58,430 bases of DNA, taken from Pirellulales bacterium (GTDB taxonomy: Bacteria > Planctomycetota > Planctomycetia > Pirellulales > Thermoguttaceae). Positions within the stretch are counted from its first letter, which is position 1. Each line of letters opens with the position of its first letter. The notes under the pieces were generated by a model. The model saw only the letters and a program-made list of their open reading frames with translations. It made no database searches and was not told where the DNA came from. Of this stretch, positions 25,301 to 33,851 are shown piece by piece. The stretch spans positions 1 to 58,430 of the forward strand of contig JAFGPV010000042.1 of assembly GCA_016936015.1 (NCBI GenBank), read 5' to 3'. Position numbers and translations under genes: made by a program.

Positions 25301-26871
25301 AGGATCTCAAGGAGCAGTCCCTCCGCGGTTGGGCCTGGTTTGCGCCGCATTCCACGCCCGATCGCATCACGTTGGTGACCGACGAGGGCGATTTGGGACT
25401 GTTCGGCCTCAACCTGGACAACGCGGACGAGGCGATCTATCCCATGATTCAGACGGCGGGGAATCCCGGGAACGAGCCTTTGGTGCGCCCCGGCCCGTTC
25501 TGCTCCCTCGTCATCGCGGCCGAGGAACATCTGCTTTGGGTCATGGCCGGCGGCAGACTCCAGAAGTTCTCCCTGGACGTCTTCCGCCAGGAAATCAAAC
25601 CGGCCTGGAGCGAGCGGGAAATGCAGGCCGGTCTGGCCGGCATTCCGATTCATGAAGCCCAGCGGGACCGTCAGGGGAAGACGTTTTACCTGGCCACGAT
25701 GTCGCCCGGCGGACGGATTTATCATTTCACGGCCGTCTCCTCCGAAACCGGCGAGCCGTGCTGGCGGCGTCAATTGGGGCTGAGTGTTCTGGGGGATCCG
25801 ATCCTCTTTCAGGACTCCGTGGTGTTGCTCGATCGAACCGGACGGGCGATTACCCTTCAACCCGGAGTGAAGTTCACCGCGTCCAGCCTCCCGCGCGTGC
25901 TGCAATTAGCCGGCGATGAAGGATTGCCGCAAGGGGCGGAAGGCAGCCGGCTGATGCGGGTCGGCGAGCCGCCCGATCCGATTCACCTGCTGGCGCCGCT
26001 CGATCACGGGACGAAACTGGCGGTGCGGCGGATCGACCTGCCGCCCCGGGGCGACAACCCCTGGACCATCGTGCCGCTTCCCGAGCCGCTGCAGGGCCGG
26101 CCGGGCCTCTGCCGCGATTGCCTGGTGGTTCCCTGCGCCGACGGCCAGCTTTACCGTTGTCCCCTGGACGCCGGCGCGCCGGCCGTAGCCGGCGGGATGT
26201 CGTTTACCTGGGCACGTTTCAAACCGCCGGGCGTCGATACCGCCGAGGCCTATCCCCTGGGCGAAGAATCCATCCTGCTGGTCGATGGACGGCGTCGCGT
26301 CCGCCGGCTGGATCGCTGCATGGATGAGGGCATAACCTGTTGGAAGGTCGTGGGAGAGGAATTCCATCTGCCGGCGCCGATGTGCGGGCGGCCCTTGCTG
26401 TGGAACGGGGAGTTCTTTCTTTGCGACTCCGCGGGAACCCTCTTCCGGCTCGATGCCCGAAATCCGGGCCGCCAACGGGGACAATGGCCGCTGGAAGGGA
26501 AAGTGACCGGGGGTCCCGTCGTGCGAAAGGGTGGTTTGTTGTTGGTGGTGGAGAATCGGAAGCTGGTGCGGATCGAACTCGATTCCCCCCGGCCGCGATG
26601 GATCTCTCCATCTTTTGCGGGCCGCGTGGTGGGCCTGCCCCTCCTGGCGGAGAATGCGCTTTTGGTGGCCGACAACAGCCGATGCATTACCGGAATCTCC
26701 CTCAGCGACGGTGGGCCGCTGTGGAAGGTGCCGCTCGGCGTCAGCAGCGGCCCGTCCGCTGCGCCCGTTCCTTACGGTCCCGGCAAGATGCTCGTGTCGC
26801 TGATGGACGGCACCCTGCTGTTGCTCCCCGTTCCCCGCGAACCCGGCTCTCCGGCGGAGACACGAAAATGA
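22303..26871 (+). CDS. Transmembrane Ser/Thr kinase with zinc ribbons and PQQ-like propeller
   Basis: A 1522-residue protein. A zinc ribbon opens it (C4, C7, C23, C26). The kinase domain (about 37-295) has the Gly loop IGGGGMGDVYR, the beta-3 lysine K64, a catalytic loop NRDIKPEN with Asn for the usual His (D157, N162), DYG at 176-178 for DFG, and APE at 203-205. Core catalytic residues are therefore present. A second zinc ribbon (C319, C322, C339, C344), an acidic linker and one membrane helix (about 476-499) follow. The periplasmic part is a helical TPR-like stretch (about 510-740) and then a long beta-propeller of PQQ/quinoprotein type (about 740-1520, with repeated LLALDPASGSVLWRY-like strands). 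It overlaps exbD upstream and the next gene downstream, both as ATGA. It probably senses envelope state and signals inward. Confidence 0.9.
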   Translation: MIRCSACQRSFSIPPGGEIPYRCPSCGVSVLGPYCELVWIGGGGMGDVYRAREPEMGNRTVALKIPRSEIAPERAQRRFEREIAATSQLQHENMVRAYHRGQEGGRPYLVMEFVSGCKLSDVIRREHPLSPLRAAKILLGIARGLAHAENRGVINRDIKPENIILAMPEEIPKILDYGLALMTDFDDQVTRSGAVLGTPSYTAPEQFRDPHSVTIAGDVYSWGCTAYCCLTGRPPFRESDLEEKYRQHAQSPRPRVRDERPDVPEAFDRLIQRAMASDHRNRPSPRQLIDGLTELLPTLSDQRPWIPAAAPGETVDVICPGCGTSYHLAADTLGKRIRCPNKLCQKIFSIDVSEAPSAEAVEAEAEGPGRPEMVETRLPDAEPIEAEFVDSPDAGALDREPGLPVLPAIVEGEPIVEPDVVVLPADAIIPEGPTVASETLQSGAAEETISAPSVDQPLPSPAPKKERTRRQRRMLTVKLLAVGLISFSIVGGAIFWFLLPSDPTGDPGWRWNEIKARYDERKWSACLRNLDRFERDFPDHPKVVQAAFFRDMCRLGDDIYSFTGNAERGLARLEKIFKDRRDNPAYQEYCIDLYMALAYLIEERFLRAEGEPPSPQRVALARKALGLLKTVNEAIKEPWVAEKTAKLSSRLEEADHAVRLFAARQQAMKLLALAQSTDPAVNADGIYDDLERLTARNPALREERDLVPLLSKAYRAEAARIRFSREEPLRQQEESTFKPEDNHRQGDTVAVVWGKSPAAETAAEPERIVLALARGILYAFDARGSLRWARRLGVDANRLPERISPSKEFRAVLIAVDADDNSLLALDPASGSVLWRYAAGGNFVAPLTVVPRQMTPNSPVRPCGLLPTSEGEIHVVELALGKRLGRFHVGQPMTVGGAYDPVSRLAFFPADSKRIYAIDPAAIDSPDDPRHPPCPSILFTNHASGSLRSKPSVVGQYLIISEATELEHTKLRAFEIRGSYFAEPVADAGRNRCFPRPVTKDLKEQSLRGWAWFAPHSTPDRITLVTDEGDLGLFGLNLDNADEAIYPMIQTAGNPGNEPLVRPGPFCSLVIAAEEHLLWVMAGGRLQKFSLDVFRQEIKPAWSEREMQAGLAGIPIHEAQRDRQGKTFYLATMSPGGRIYHFTAVSSETGEPCWRRQLGLSVLGDPILFQDSVVLLDRTGRAITLQPGVKFTASSLPRVLQLAGDEGLPQGAEGSRLMRVGEPPDPIHLLAPLDHGTKLAVRRIDLPPRGDNPWTIVPLPEPLQGRPGLCRDCLVVPCADGQLYRCPLDAGAPAVAGGMSFTWARFKPPGVDTAEAYPLGEESILLVDGRRRVRRLDRCMDEGITCWKVVGEEFHLPAPMCGRPLLWNGEFFLCDSAGTLFRLDARNPGRQRGQWPLEGKVTGGPVVRKGGLLLVVENRKLVRIELDSPRPRWISPSFAGRVVGLPLLAENALLVADNSRCITGISLSDGGPLWKVPLGVSSGPSAAPVPYGPGKMLVSLMDGTLLLLPVPREPGSPAETRK

Positions 26872-28166
26872 ACGCCTTTTTATCTTGTCTGCGGCTCGCG
26901 TCGGCGGCGCTTCTGGTGGCGGCGGGTTCCGGTTCCGCGGTAGGTTCTTCCCCCTGGAAGCCGCCGCCCAATCCGCTCCACTTGGACTTCCGGGCCGACG
27001 CGCCGCAGCGCCGCGTGCTCCTCTCCGAAGACGGACAAGGCTGGCAGATCACGTTGGAATTCCAGATGATCCGGTACACGGACGTGTCGCTGACCGCCGA
27101 CCTGCCGGATCCGGGCCGATTCCAAATCGTGCAGGAAAATCCCCGGTCCTTGGTGGACGTCCGGGACGTGCGCGGGGAGGGAACCCTGGGCGCCGCCCGG
27201 CTCGTCGGCCGCATCAAGGAGATGAGCCTGGCCGACGCCGAGACCCGCGCCCAGGAGGACATCAAGAAAATCGGCGAGCCGCTGTACCAGAAATATTTCG
27301 AAGAGAGCAAGTCGCTCAGGGCGGGGCAACTCCGGGCCTACCTGAGAGAGCACGAATTGCCGCCGCCGCGCGATCGTCAGAATGAAAAAGAAGAACTCCG
27401 GAAAATGTACGCCTGGGACCGGACGCTCGATGAACTGGCGCCGGACCTCCGCCGGGAACTGGCGAAGGCGGCCGAGCGGAAGCCCCAATGGGTCACGTCG
27501 AAAGACAAGGCCCGCTGGGAAAAGGCGAAAAGCCGTTCGCTGCTGAAGGATTACCTCATTCTGCGGGAGCACGAAATCATCGAGGAGTACTTGAAACAGT
27601 GCGGGCTGGGCGGCAAGACCGACAACTTCAACTTCCGGACCAAGCTGGATGCCCAACTGGCCGCCGTTCACTTGATCGTCAGTGGACAGGTCTGCGAAGG
27701 CCCCGGCGAATTCAGCAGCGCCTTGAAGGCGCTTTCTCCGCAGGACGTCAACACCCTGCGGGGTGCGCTGAGCGTCCGCCTGCGATGCCGTTATTATCCT
27801 GAAGTGGATCCGGAGGATCCCAACGCACAGTGGTTCCAGGGCCAGCGCGTGGCCTGCCGGGCGCGGGGCGTCGCCGCGATCCGGCTGGAGGGAAAATTGG
27901 CTCCCGGGGCCCACGACCGTGTCGACTGGTGGATTCTGGAGGACTACAGCCCCGACGGCGTGATCCTGGAGGCGGCCAAACAAGGAACCTTCCGGATCGA
28001 TCCCCCGCTGACGGGCAAGTGGGGCACGGCGCTGCGCGTGGTGGCCACGGGAGAAGAAGCAACCGATTACGCCGTGGAAATCCGGCCGGTCAAAAAAACG
28101 CGCGACCGGCGGAAAATCGTCATCCACGAAATCCCCAACATTGAAACTCCCAAGTTTCCGTATTAA
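26868..28166 (+). CDS. Exported protein of unknown function
   Basis: A 432-residue protein whose ATG overlaps the kinase stop. A signal peptide is clear (LRLASAALLVAAGSGSAVGS, cleavage near residue 26). Residues about 35-105 look beta-rich and about 105-250 are highly charged and helical (EEELRKM, DLRRELAKAAERK). A beta-rich C-terminal half follows, containing CRYYPEVDPEDPNAQWFQGQ and an aromatic DWWILEDYSPDG segment. No motif ties it to a known family. Its position between the propeller kinase and the TolB-like gene, with overlapping codons, makes it a likely structural part of the same envelope complex. Function is not assignable from sequence. Confidence 0.6.
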   Translation: MNAFLSCLRLASAALLVAAGSGSAVGSSPWKPPPNPLHLDFRADAPQRRVLLSEDGQGWQITLEFQMIRYTDVSLTADLPDPGRFQIVQENPRSLVDVRDVRGEGTLGAARLVGRIKEMSLADAETRAQEDIKKIGEPLYQKYFEESKSLRAGQLRAYLREHELPPPRDRQNEKEELRKMYAWDRTLDELAPDLRRELAKAAERKPQWVTSKDKARWEKAKSRSLLKDYLILREHEIIEEYLKQCGLGGKTDNFNFRTKLDAQLAAVHLIVSGQVCEGPGEFSSALKALSPQDVNTLRGALSVRLRCRYYPEVDPEDPNAQWFQGQRVACRARGVAAIRLEGKLAPGAHDRVDWWILEDYSPDGVILEAAKQGTFRIDPPLTGKWGTALRVVATGEEATDYAVEIRPVKKTRDRRKIVIHEIPNIETPKFPY

Positions 28167-28204
28167 TGACGGGTAAACGACACCTATCACGAAAAGGTTC
28201 GACC

Positions 28205-29407
28205 ATGAGGCGCGGTTTTCACCACTGGACGGTCTTGATCGCGGCGCTTCCGCTGTGGGGGGCGGTTTCCCTGCCCGCGGCCGACCTGTTGCCCGGTGAA
28301 TTCGACGATATCGACCTCGGCCGGACCCTAGTGTATCCCGAGCGGTTTCCCACCGTCCGCCAGTGCCGGGAGATCGTCCGCAAACCGGAGATCTGCACCG
28401 TGATGGTGATCCGGATGTTCGGCAGCCGGGACAATCATTATTTACCGATCTTTTCCGGCGACGGACGGCGATTGGCCTTTCAGCGGAGCGACGTCCAGGC
28501 CAAGTCGAGCAAGCTGCTGCTGTACAAGTCCCTCCGGGATCCGGAGCCGGCCCTGCTCAGCCGCGAATCGACGGCCTACGACTATATGTTCCGTTGGGGG
28601 ATCAACAGCCCGTCGAGCTTTACCTTGGTGCGCATCGATCCGGGCAAGACGAGTACGCAGATTTACTTTTCAGCCGACGGAGAAAATACGGAACAGAAAA
28701 CCCTGGACACGGGACGCCGGTTGTTTCCCGCCCTTTACCGCCGCACCGACGGCATTTGGCGTCTCGTTTACGAACAGGACGGCCGGGTGATGCATCAGGC
28801 GTGGAATGCGAAGGGGCCGATCGATTCGCCGCTGGCCCTGACCCGCGGCTCCGCGCCCCGTTGGTCCGACGACGGTTATCGGCTCCTGCTGATCCAGGAG
28901 CGTGAGCGCCGGGGAAAGGCGGACTTCTACGACGTCGTGGTGCGGAATTTGCGGAGCGAAAAAGAGCAGTTGTTGTTTTCCGGAGAGAACGAGACGGTGC
29001 GCAGTCCGTCCTGGTCGCATGACGAGCGGTCGGCGGCCTTCTACGTTCGCAACACCGGCGATCGGCCGTGGCGGATCCACGTCTGTCCGGTGCAGGAACA
29101 CTCGCCCGGGAAGACCTTGGGAAACGACGTCGTGGTCAATCCGAACTTCGAGTCGGAAGGACCCGCCTGGGAGCCTAGCAGTCGGCGCGTGTGGTTCTTC
29201 TCGCATGAACGACGCCGGCAGGCTTACTATCCCCTGTTGGCCGCGGACGTGGAAAGCGGCGCCCTGACGGTCGTCGATTACCCTCGGAAAATCACCACGC
29301 CCATGGATCTGGCCGTCAATCCCACCAGCGCCGTGCCGGAGATGGCTTTCGTGGCCCACGTCGGGTTGCCGCAAGACCTGTTCCTGGTGTTCCTGAACCA
29401 TTATTGA
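28205..29407 (+). CDS. TolB-like WD40/PD40 beta-propeller, exported
   Basis: About 400 residues from ATG 28205, preceded by AAAAGG. A signal peptide (hydrophobic core TVLIAALPLWGAVSL, then AADL) directs export. The mature part shows repeated propeller strands of the PD40/TolB kind: FSGDGRRLAFQRS, APRWSDDGYRLLLIQE, SPSWSHDERSAAFYVR and PAWEPSSRRVWFFSH. These are spaced 60-80 residues apart, consistent with about six blades. Next to ExbB and ExbD genes, a TolB-like propeller points to a Tol-type rather than a nutrient TonB-type system. No Pal homologue is visible nearby. The call is good at fold level; identity with TolB itself is not claimed. Confidence 0.7.
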   Translation: MRRGFHHWTVLIAALPLWGAVSLPAADLLPGEFDDIDLGRTLVYPERFPTVRQCREIVRKPEICTVMVIRMFGSRDNHYLPIFSGDGRRLAFQRSDVQAKSSKLLLYKSLRDPEPALLSRESTAYDYMFRWGINSPSSFTLVRIDPGKTSTQIYFSADGENTEQKTLDTGRRLFPALYRRTDGIWRLVYEQDGRVMHQAWNAKGPIDSPLALTRGSAPRWSDDGYRLLLIQERERRGKADFYDVVVRNLRSEKEQLLFSGENETVRSPSWSHDERSAAFYVRNTGDRPWRIHVCPVQEHSPGKTLGNDVVVNPNFESEGPAWEPSSRRVWFFSHERRRQAYYPLLAADVESGALTVVDYPRKITTPMDLAVNPTSAVPEMAFVAHVGLPQDLFLVFLNHY

Positions 29408-29421
29408 AAGGCGGCGATTCC

Positions 29422-31011
29422 ATGCTCGAAGTCCGCTGCAATCGTTGTCAAGCCCGCTTGAAGCTGGGAGACGAATGGGCCGGGAAGAAGGGCAAATGCC
29501 CGCGGTGCAACACGGTGCTGCACATTCCGGCGCCGGCCGCATCGTCCTCCAAGCCGGCGCACTCTGCCGCGGACGTCGCGCCCTTGCCGCCCTCCGCGCC
29601 GACGCCGCGGAAACCGGTTCCCCTGCCGTCGGCGGAACCGGCGCCTCCGCCCGTCGCGATGCCATCCGTTGTGCCGAGGCGTCGTCACTCCCTGGGCGGC
29701 GCCCTTCCGCACGCCCGGAGCAGGATGATCCGTTGGTTCCCGTGGCTGGCTGCGGGAGGCGTTGTGGTCTTGATCGGTCTGGGCGGATTGATGCTGACGC
29801 GATCCGGAAAGGAAAGCGACAACGATTCCCCTCCGGTTGCCGCAGCTCCTCGCCGGGAGCCCCCGGCCACCCGGGAGGTGACGACGCAAGCGCAAGAGAC
29901 GGCGCCGGTCGGGCAGGCCCTCCCGGCGGAAAAGGAGAAGACCTCCGAAAGCCCGTTGCCGCCGAGTCCGCCGCCGCCTCCGTCGGACCACAGCCCTCGG
30001 GCCGCCACGAAGAGTGTCGACGCGGCGACTTTCCCCGACCGACCGACGGGAGGTCTGACCGGGGAATCGCGTCGCTATGACGACATGCACTGCCAGCAAA
30101 TTCAACTGCGGCACGGCGTTCGGATTCCGCCGTCCGCCACGATTGTGGAGATCGACGGATTGCGGTTACCGATCACGCAGCCGATGCACTTGGCCCGGAG
30201 CGCCGCGGCGGTCGTTTTTCTCACGCGGGGGATCCACGCCGTGCGTTTCCGGGAGAGGGAGTTCCCCGTCGAAGTCGCCGTCCGCTCGGATATCGCCGTG
30301 GAATACGAAGCGATGCGCAAGTATTTCAACGTTTCCGGTCCAGTACATAGCCGGGAATTGATCAACCGTTCCGCGCGGGTGATGGACGTGCACGCGGCGC
30401 CGTTCTTGTTGAACTTTATGGGGGCTTGGCACGCGGCGGAGAAGCAGTGGGACGTCGCGGAGCGGGAGTTTCGGCGCGCACTCTGCGTCAATCCCGCATT
30501 CAGCCCCGCCCATTTGAACCTGGCGACGTGCCTGCTGCGGCGCGGCGCCCGGCCCGAGGCGGTCCGCGAGGTCGAGTTGGCCGACGTCTTCAACGTGGAA
30601 AACGTCTTCGGATTGGCGCCGGCCGTGGCGGAAATGCGGCGGACGCTCAAGATGCCGCTTGGCCCCTCCGATCCAATACCCGGCGAAAGCGTCTCGTACG
30701 TAACGACCGAGACGCCTACGGAAGAAGACCTCCGCATGACCGCCCTGCTGGAGGGGATCAGCAAGTACGCCGTGCGCGAATCGGAGCGGGTCAAGATCCT
30801 GAACAACCTGGCCGTGCACTTTTCCGACCGGGGAAGGCCGGAATTGGCGCTCTATCATTTCCGCCACGCATTGGCGGCGGCCCGATTCGCCGGTCCGGAG
30901 CGGTTCGTCCTCGCCCGCAAGATTTTCAACAACATGAGCAACGTCTGCCGGAAGGCCGGATTTCCGGAGGCCGAAATGTATCGACAGATGGGAAACATGA
31001 TTACGCCCTGA
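29422..31011 (+). CDS. Zinc-ribbon, single-pass, TPR-type protein
   Basis: About 529 residues from ATG 29422 with AAAGGCGG upstream. A zinc ribbon opens it (C6, C9, C26, C29; MLEVRCNRCQARLKL is a frequent planctomycete start). A Pro/Ala linker, a membrane helix (about 110-129) and a Pro-rich spacer follow. The distal part (about 210-529) starts with a beta-rich stretch and ends in TPR-like helical pairs (AWHAAEKQWDVAEREFRRAL, NPAFSPAHLNLATCLLRRGA, RPELALYHFRHALAAAR). It should expose the TPR domain outside the cytoplasm. It lies 14 bases after the TolB-like gene and probably acts as an assembly platform in that system (inference). Confidence 0.75.
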   Translation: MLEVRCNRCQARLKLGDEWAGKKGKCPRCNTVLHIPAPAASSSKPAHSAADVAPLPPSAPTPRKPVPLPSAEPAPPPVAMPSVVPRRRHSLGGALPHARSRMIRWFPWLAAGGVVVLIGLGGLMLTRSGKESDNDSPPVAAAPRREPPATREVTTQAQETAPVGQALPAEKEKTSESPLPPSPPPPPSDHSPRAATKSVDAATFPDRPTGGLTGESRRYDDMHCQQIQLRHGVRIPPSATIVEIDGLRLPITQPMHLARSAAAVVFLTRGIHAVRFREREFPVEVAVRSDIAVEYEAMRKYFNVSGPVHSRELINRSARVMDVHAAPFLLNFMGAWHAAEKQWDVAEREFRRALCVNPAFSPAHLNLATCLLRRGARPEAVREVELADVFNVENVFGLAPAVAEMRRTLKMPLGPSDPIPGESVSYVTTETPTEEDLRMTALLEGISKYAVRESERVKILNNLAVHFSDRGRPELALYHFRHALAAARFAGPERFVLARKIFNNMSNVCRKAGFPEAEMYRQMGNMITP

Positions 31012-31072
31012 ATCGTTCGGTCCGGCCGAGCGGAGGCGGAGTATAAGAACAACATTCACTCGAGGAGCCGTG

Positions 31073-33829
31073 ATGGCTTTTTCACTCAGACTAGTTTGGA
31101 TCGGTTGGACGGCCCTGTTGCTCGCTCCGGCGCGTCTGGCGGCAGTCCCGGCGGAGGTGATGACGCTGGTCGGCGCCGCGGTCGTGGGACAAAAATCGGT
31201 TCTGGACGAAGAGGAAGAGGAACCGTTGGCGAAGACGCCGTCGAACACGACTTCCTCAAAGAAAGCGACCAAGTTGCCGAAAACGCCTGCTCCCCAGAAG
31301 CCTCTTCCCCAGGCGCCCGTTGACGGCACAAGCGATGCCGGCAAGCCCGAGAAGCCTGCCGTGCCGTCCCAGGAAGGCCTGGAAGAAGAGGCGGCCGACC
31401 GGCCGGAGGACTCCCAGAAGGATCAGGACGACGAAGCCGATTTCTACGACATCATCTACCGGCGAAGATCGGTCAATGAGCCGCCCTATCCGTTGCGGAT
31501 TACGCCGTTGACGGAGTACCTGGGGTCTCGGCTCTCCAGGCAGCGGAGCGACGAGGACTTGGAATTCTCTTATTATTCCCCAGGAGGAACGATCCCCCTC
31601 AAGTTACCCGGCCGGCAAATCGACAGGATCTACTACTATGAACAGCGGATTGGGGATCTCGCCGCCAAGCAAGTCAAGTTGTCGTCTCTGGAGCAACTGG
31701 CGGCGCCCGGGCGGATGATCGACCTGTCCGACGAAGTGCTGGCGGAAGGCGCCCGACGGGCTGAAACGATGCTCGACCGCGCCCTGGCGGAGCACGACTC
31801 GGCCGTGCAGCGTCGCCTTCGGCTGGGAGCCGCTTGGAACAAAGCCCTCCGCGAGCCCTTGGTTCTGGCGCGCATCAACCTCCGCCTGAGCGCCGTGGAC
31901 GGGCTGATCCGGCAGGAGAAGTTTCGGCAGGCCGAAACCGAGTGCGAGCGTTTGGCGGGCGAAATCGATCGGGAGAGTTCCGTCATGGACCAGGTGCGGG
32001 CGCGGCTGGAGGAGATTCTCGAGCTCCGCGCCCGGGAGTTGCTGAACCGGCAGGATTTCGCGGCCGTTCGGGAGATGCTGGACCAGTTCACCAACCGTTA
32101 TCCCGGCAGCCCGGGTCCCCGCGTCGTCGGCCTCCAAAAGACGTTGGCCGACAAGGCCGGCGCGTTGGTCCGCCAAGCCCGGCAAGCGGAACAATCCTCG
32201 CCGCAGAAGGCCGTCGCCCTGTACGAACGAGCCGCTGAAATATGTCCGGCGCTGCCGGGGCTTGGCGAGAAGCGCCGCCGGTTGGTCGCCAGTTATCCGG
32301 TCCTGCATTGCGCCTATCGCGAACTCCCGCGCAGTCTTTGTCCCCTGACGGCCCGGACGCCCGTGGAGCGGCACGCCGTCTCGCTGATCTACGAAAGTCT
32401 CGTGCGGGGGATCGACGATCCCCGGACGGGCGCACATTACGAATGCCAACTGGCCGAGGGGCGGCCCACGCCGTTGGCGCGCGGCCGTTCCTTTCGTTTA
32501 CCTCCGTGCCAGTGGTCCGATTCCCGCGGTGAGGAGTTGCATTATTGCACCGTGGAAGACGTGCGCTGGACCGTCAAGGCGCTTCGCAACCGCCGCTGCC
32601 CCGGCTACTCGCCGGTCCGGAGCAGCCTGCTGAAGGAAGTCAGCAACGCGGAAGACGGCGATCCCCGGCGGGCCTTGATGTACTTGGAACGCGATTACTG
32701 GCAGCCTCTATCGCTGATGAATTTCAAGATCTTGCCTATGCACGTTTTGCTGAAGGGCGGCGCGTCGGACAAGCTGCCCGAACGGCTCAAGGAGCTGGCC
32801 TTGCATCCGGTGGGAACGGGGCCTTACCGCTTGGCCGGGGACGCGGCGGATATGCCGGAGACGCTCCGGTTTGTGGCGAATCCCCGGTATCGGTACGCCG
32901 GGCTGCCGCACATCCGCGAAATCGTTTTTTATCGCATGGAACCGACGGCCGCGGTGGAGGCCTTCCAACGGGGGAAGATGGATCTGATCTACGGACTGCT
33001 GCTGGAGCACGTGAACCAGTTGCGTCAGCACCGGGCGAAAATCGAAACGTTGTCCGTTCCCGCGGTCTGGTTCCTGGCTCCCAACTACCGGAGACCGAAT
33101 CTGCGGGACGAAAACCTGCGGCTGGCCATCGCGCACGCGATCGATCGGGAAGCGATTTTAAAGCAGTTCTTTCGTCCCGGCGAGGGCGGCGCGGAGCAAG
33201 TCGCGCTCAGCGGGCCGTATCCCCGGGATTCGTGGGCGTACAATCCGCGCGTCGAGGATTTCAGTCCCGCCAAGGCCGCCGTCTTCGCCGAAGCGGCCAA
33301 AAAGAAGCTTCACCTGCGCGAAGTGGAATTGCAACTGCTCTACCCGGCCGGCGACCCCGCGGTGGAGTCGGCCTGCAAACAGATCCAGTTGCAGGTCCGT
33401 CCGCTGGGCATCGAATTGACGCTCTCGGCCGCCGAGCCGGCCCGGTTCTACGAGCAGGTCACGCAGGACCAGGATTTTGATCTGGCCTATTGGAGCCACG
33501 AATTCGAGAATTCCGCCTTCTGGCTGGAGCCGCTGCTGGACGCCCATCCGCTGGCGCAGGCTCCCGGGGGGCCGAATTTCATGGGCTCTACGCCGGACGC
33601 CGACCTGGCGCGGCTCTTCCGCGACCTGAACGTCCATAAATGTTTTCGCGAGATTCAGACCACCACCTGGGGCATCCACGAGCACGTCGCGCGGACGGCC
33701 GTCGTGATCCCGCTCTGGCAACTGCGAACCTATGTTGCCGTCAGCCAGCGGCTGCGGGACGCCGTCCTGGATCCCCTGATTTTATTCGGCAACGTGGAAC
33801 GCTGGAAAGTGGATCCGTCCGCACGCTGA
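31073..33829 (+). CDS. Family-5 extracellular solute-binding protein with helical N-terminal region
   Basis: About 918 residues from ATG 31073 with CGAGGAG before it. A signal peptide leads. An acidic/Pro linker and a helical TPR-like region (about 230-400) come before a domain of the ABC peptide/nickel-binding SBP_bac_5 type (about 410-890). Marks of that family are LIYESLVRGID, TVEDVRWTVKALRN, HPVGTGPYRLAGD, the AFQRGKMDLIYGL segment, and LRLAIAHAIDREAILKQFF followed by YNP. No matching dipeptide ABC permease genes are in the window; the nearby ABC importer has its own binding protein. It may have been recruited as a ligand sensor or structural part of the Tol-like system. The long N-terminal extension is unusual for the family. 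Confidence 0.8.
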   Translation: MAFSLRLVWIGWTALLLAPARLAAVPAEVMTLVGAAVVGQKSVLDEEEEEPLAKTPSNTTSSKKATKLPKTPAPQKPLPQAPVDGTSDAGKPEKPAVPSQEGLEEEAADRPEDSQKDQDDEADFYDIIYRRRSVNEPPYPLRITPLTEYLGSRLSRQRSDEDLEFSYYSPGGTIPLKLPGRQIDRIYYYEQRIGDLAAKQVKLSSLEQLAAPGRMIDLSDEVLAEGARRAETMLDRALAEHDSAVQRRLRLGAAWNKALREPLVLARINLRLSAVDGLIRQEKFRQAETECERLAGEIDRESSVMDQVRARLEEILELRARELLNRQDFAAVREMLDQFTNRYPGSPGPRVVGLQKTLADKAGALVRQARQAEQSSPQKAVALYERAAEICPALPGLGEKRRRLVASYPVLHCAYRELPRSLCPLTARTPVERHAVSLIYESLVRGIDDPRTGAHYECQLAEGRPTPLARGRSFRLPPCQWSDSRGEELHYCTVEDVRWTVKALRNRRCPGYSPVRSSLLKEVSNAEDGDPRRALMYLERDYWQPLSLMNFKILPMHVLLKGGASDKLPERLKELALHPVGTGPYRLAGDAADMPETLRFVANPRYRYAGLPHIREIVFYRMEPTAAVEAFQRGKMDLIYGLLLEHVNQLRQHRAKIETLSVPAVWFLAPNYRRPNLRDENLRLAIAHAIDREAILKQFFRPGEGGAEQVALSGPYPRDSWAYNPRVEDFSPAKAAVFAEAAKKKLHLREVELQLLYPAGDPAVESACKQIQLQVRPLGIELTLSAAEPARFYEQVTQDQDFDLAYWSHEFENSAFWLEPLLDAHPLAQAPGGPNFMGSTPDADLARLFRDLNVHKCFREIQTTTWGIHEHVARTAVVIPLWQLRTYVAVSQRLRDAVLDPLILFGNVERWKVDPSAR

Positions 33830-33851
33830 AAGACGACCGAGGTACTTGACC

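Noticed and set aside
26340-26867. N-terminal extension of the 432-residue exported protein
   Set aside because: It lies within the kinase propeller in another frame. The ATG at 26868 gives a clean signal peptide and an ATGA overlap.
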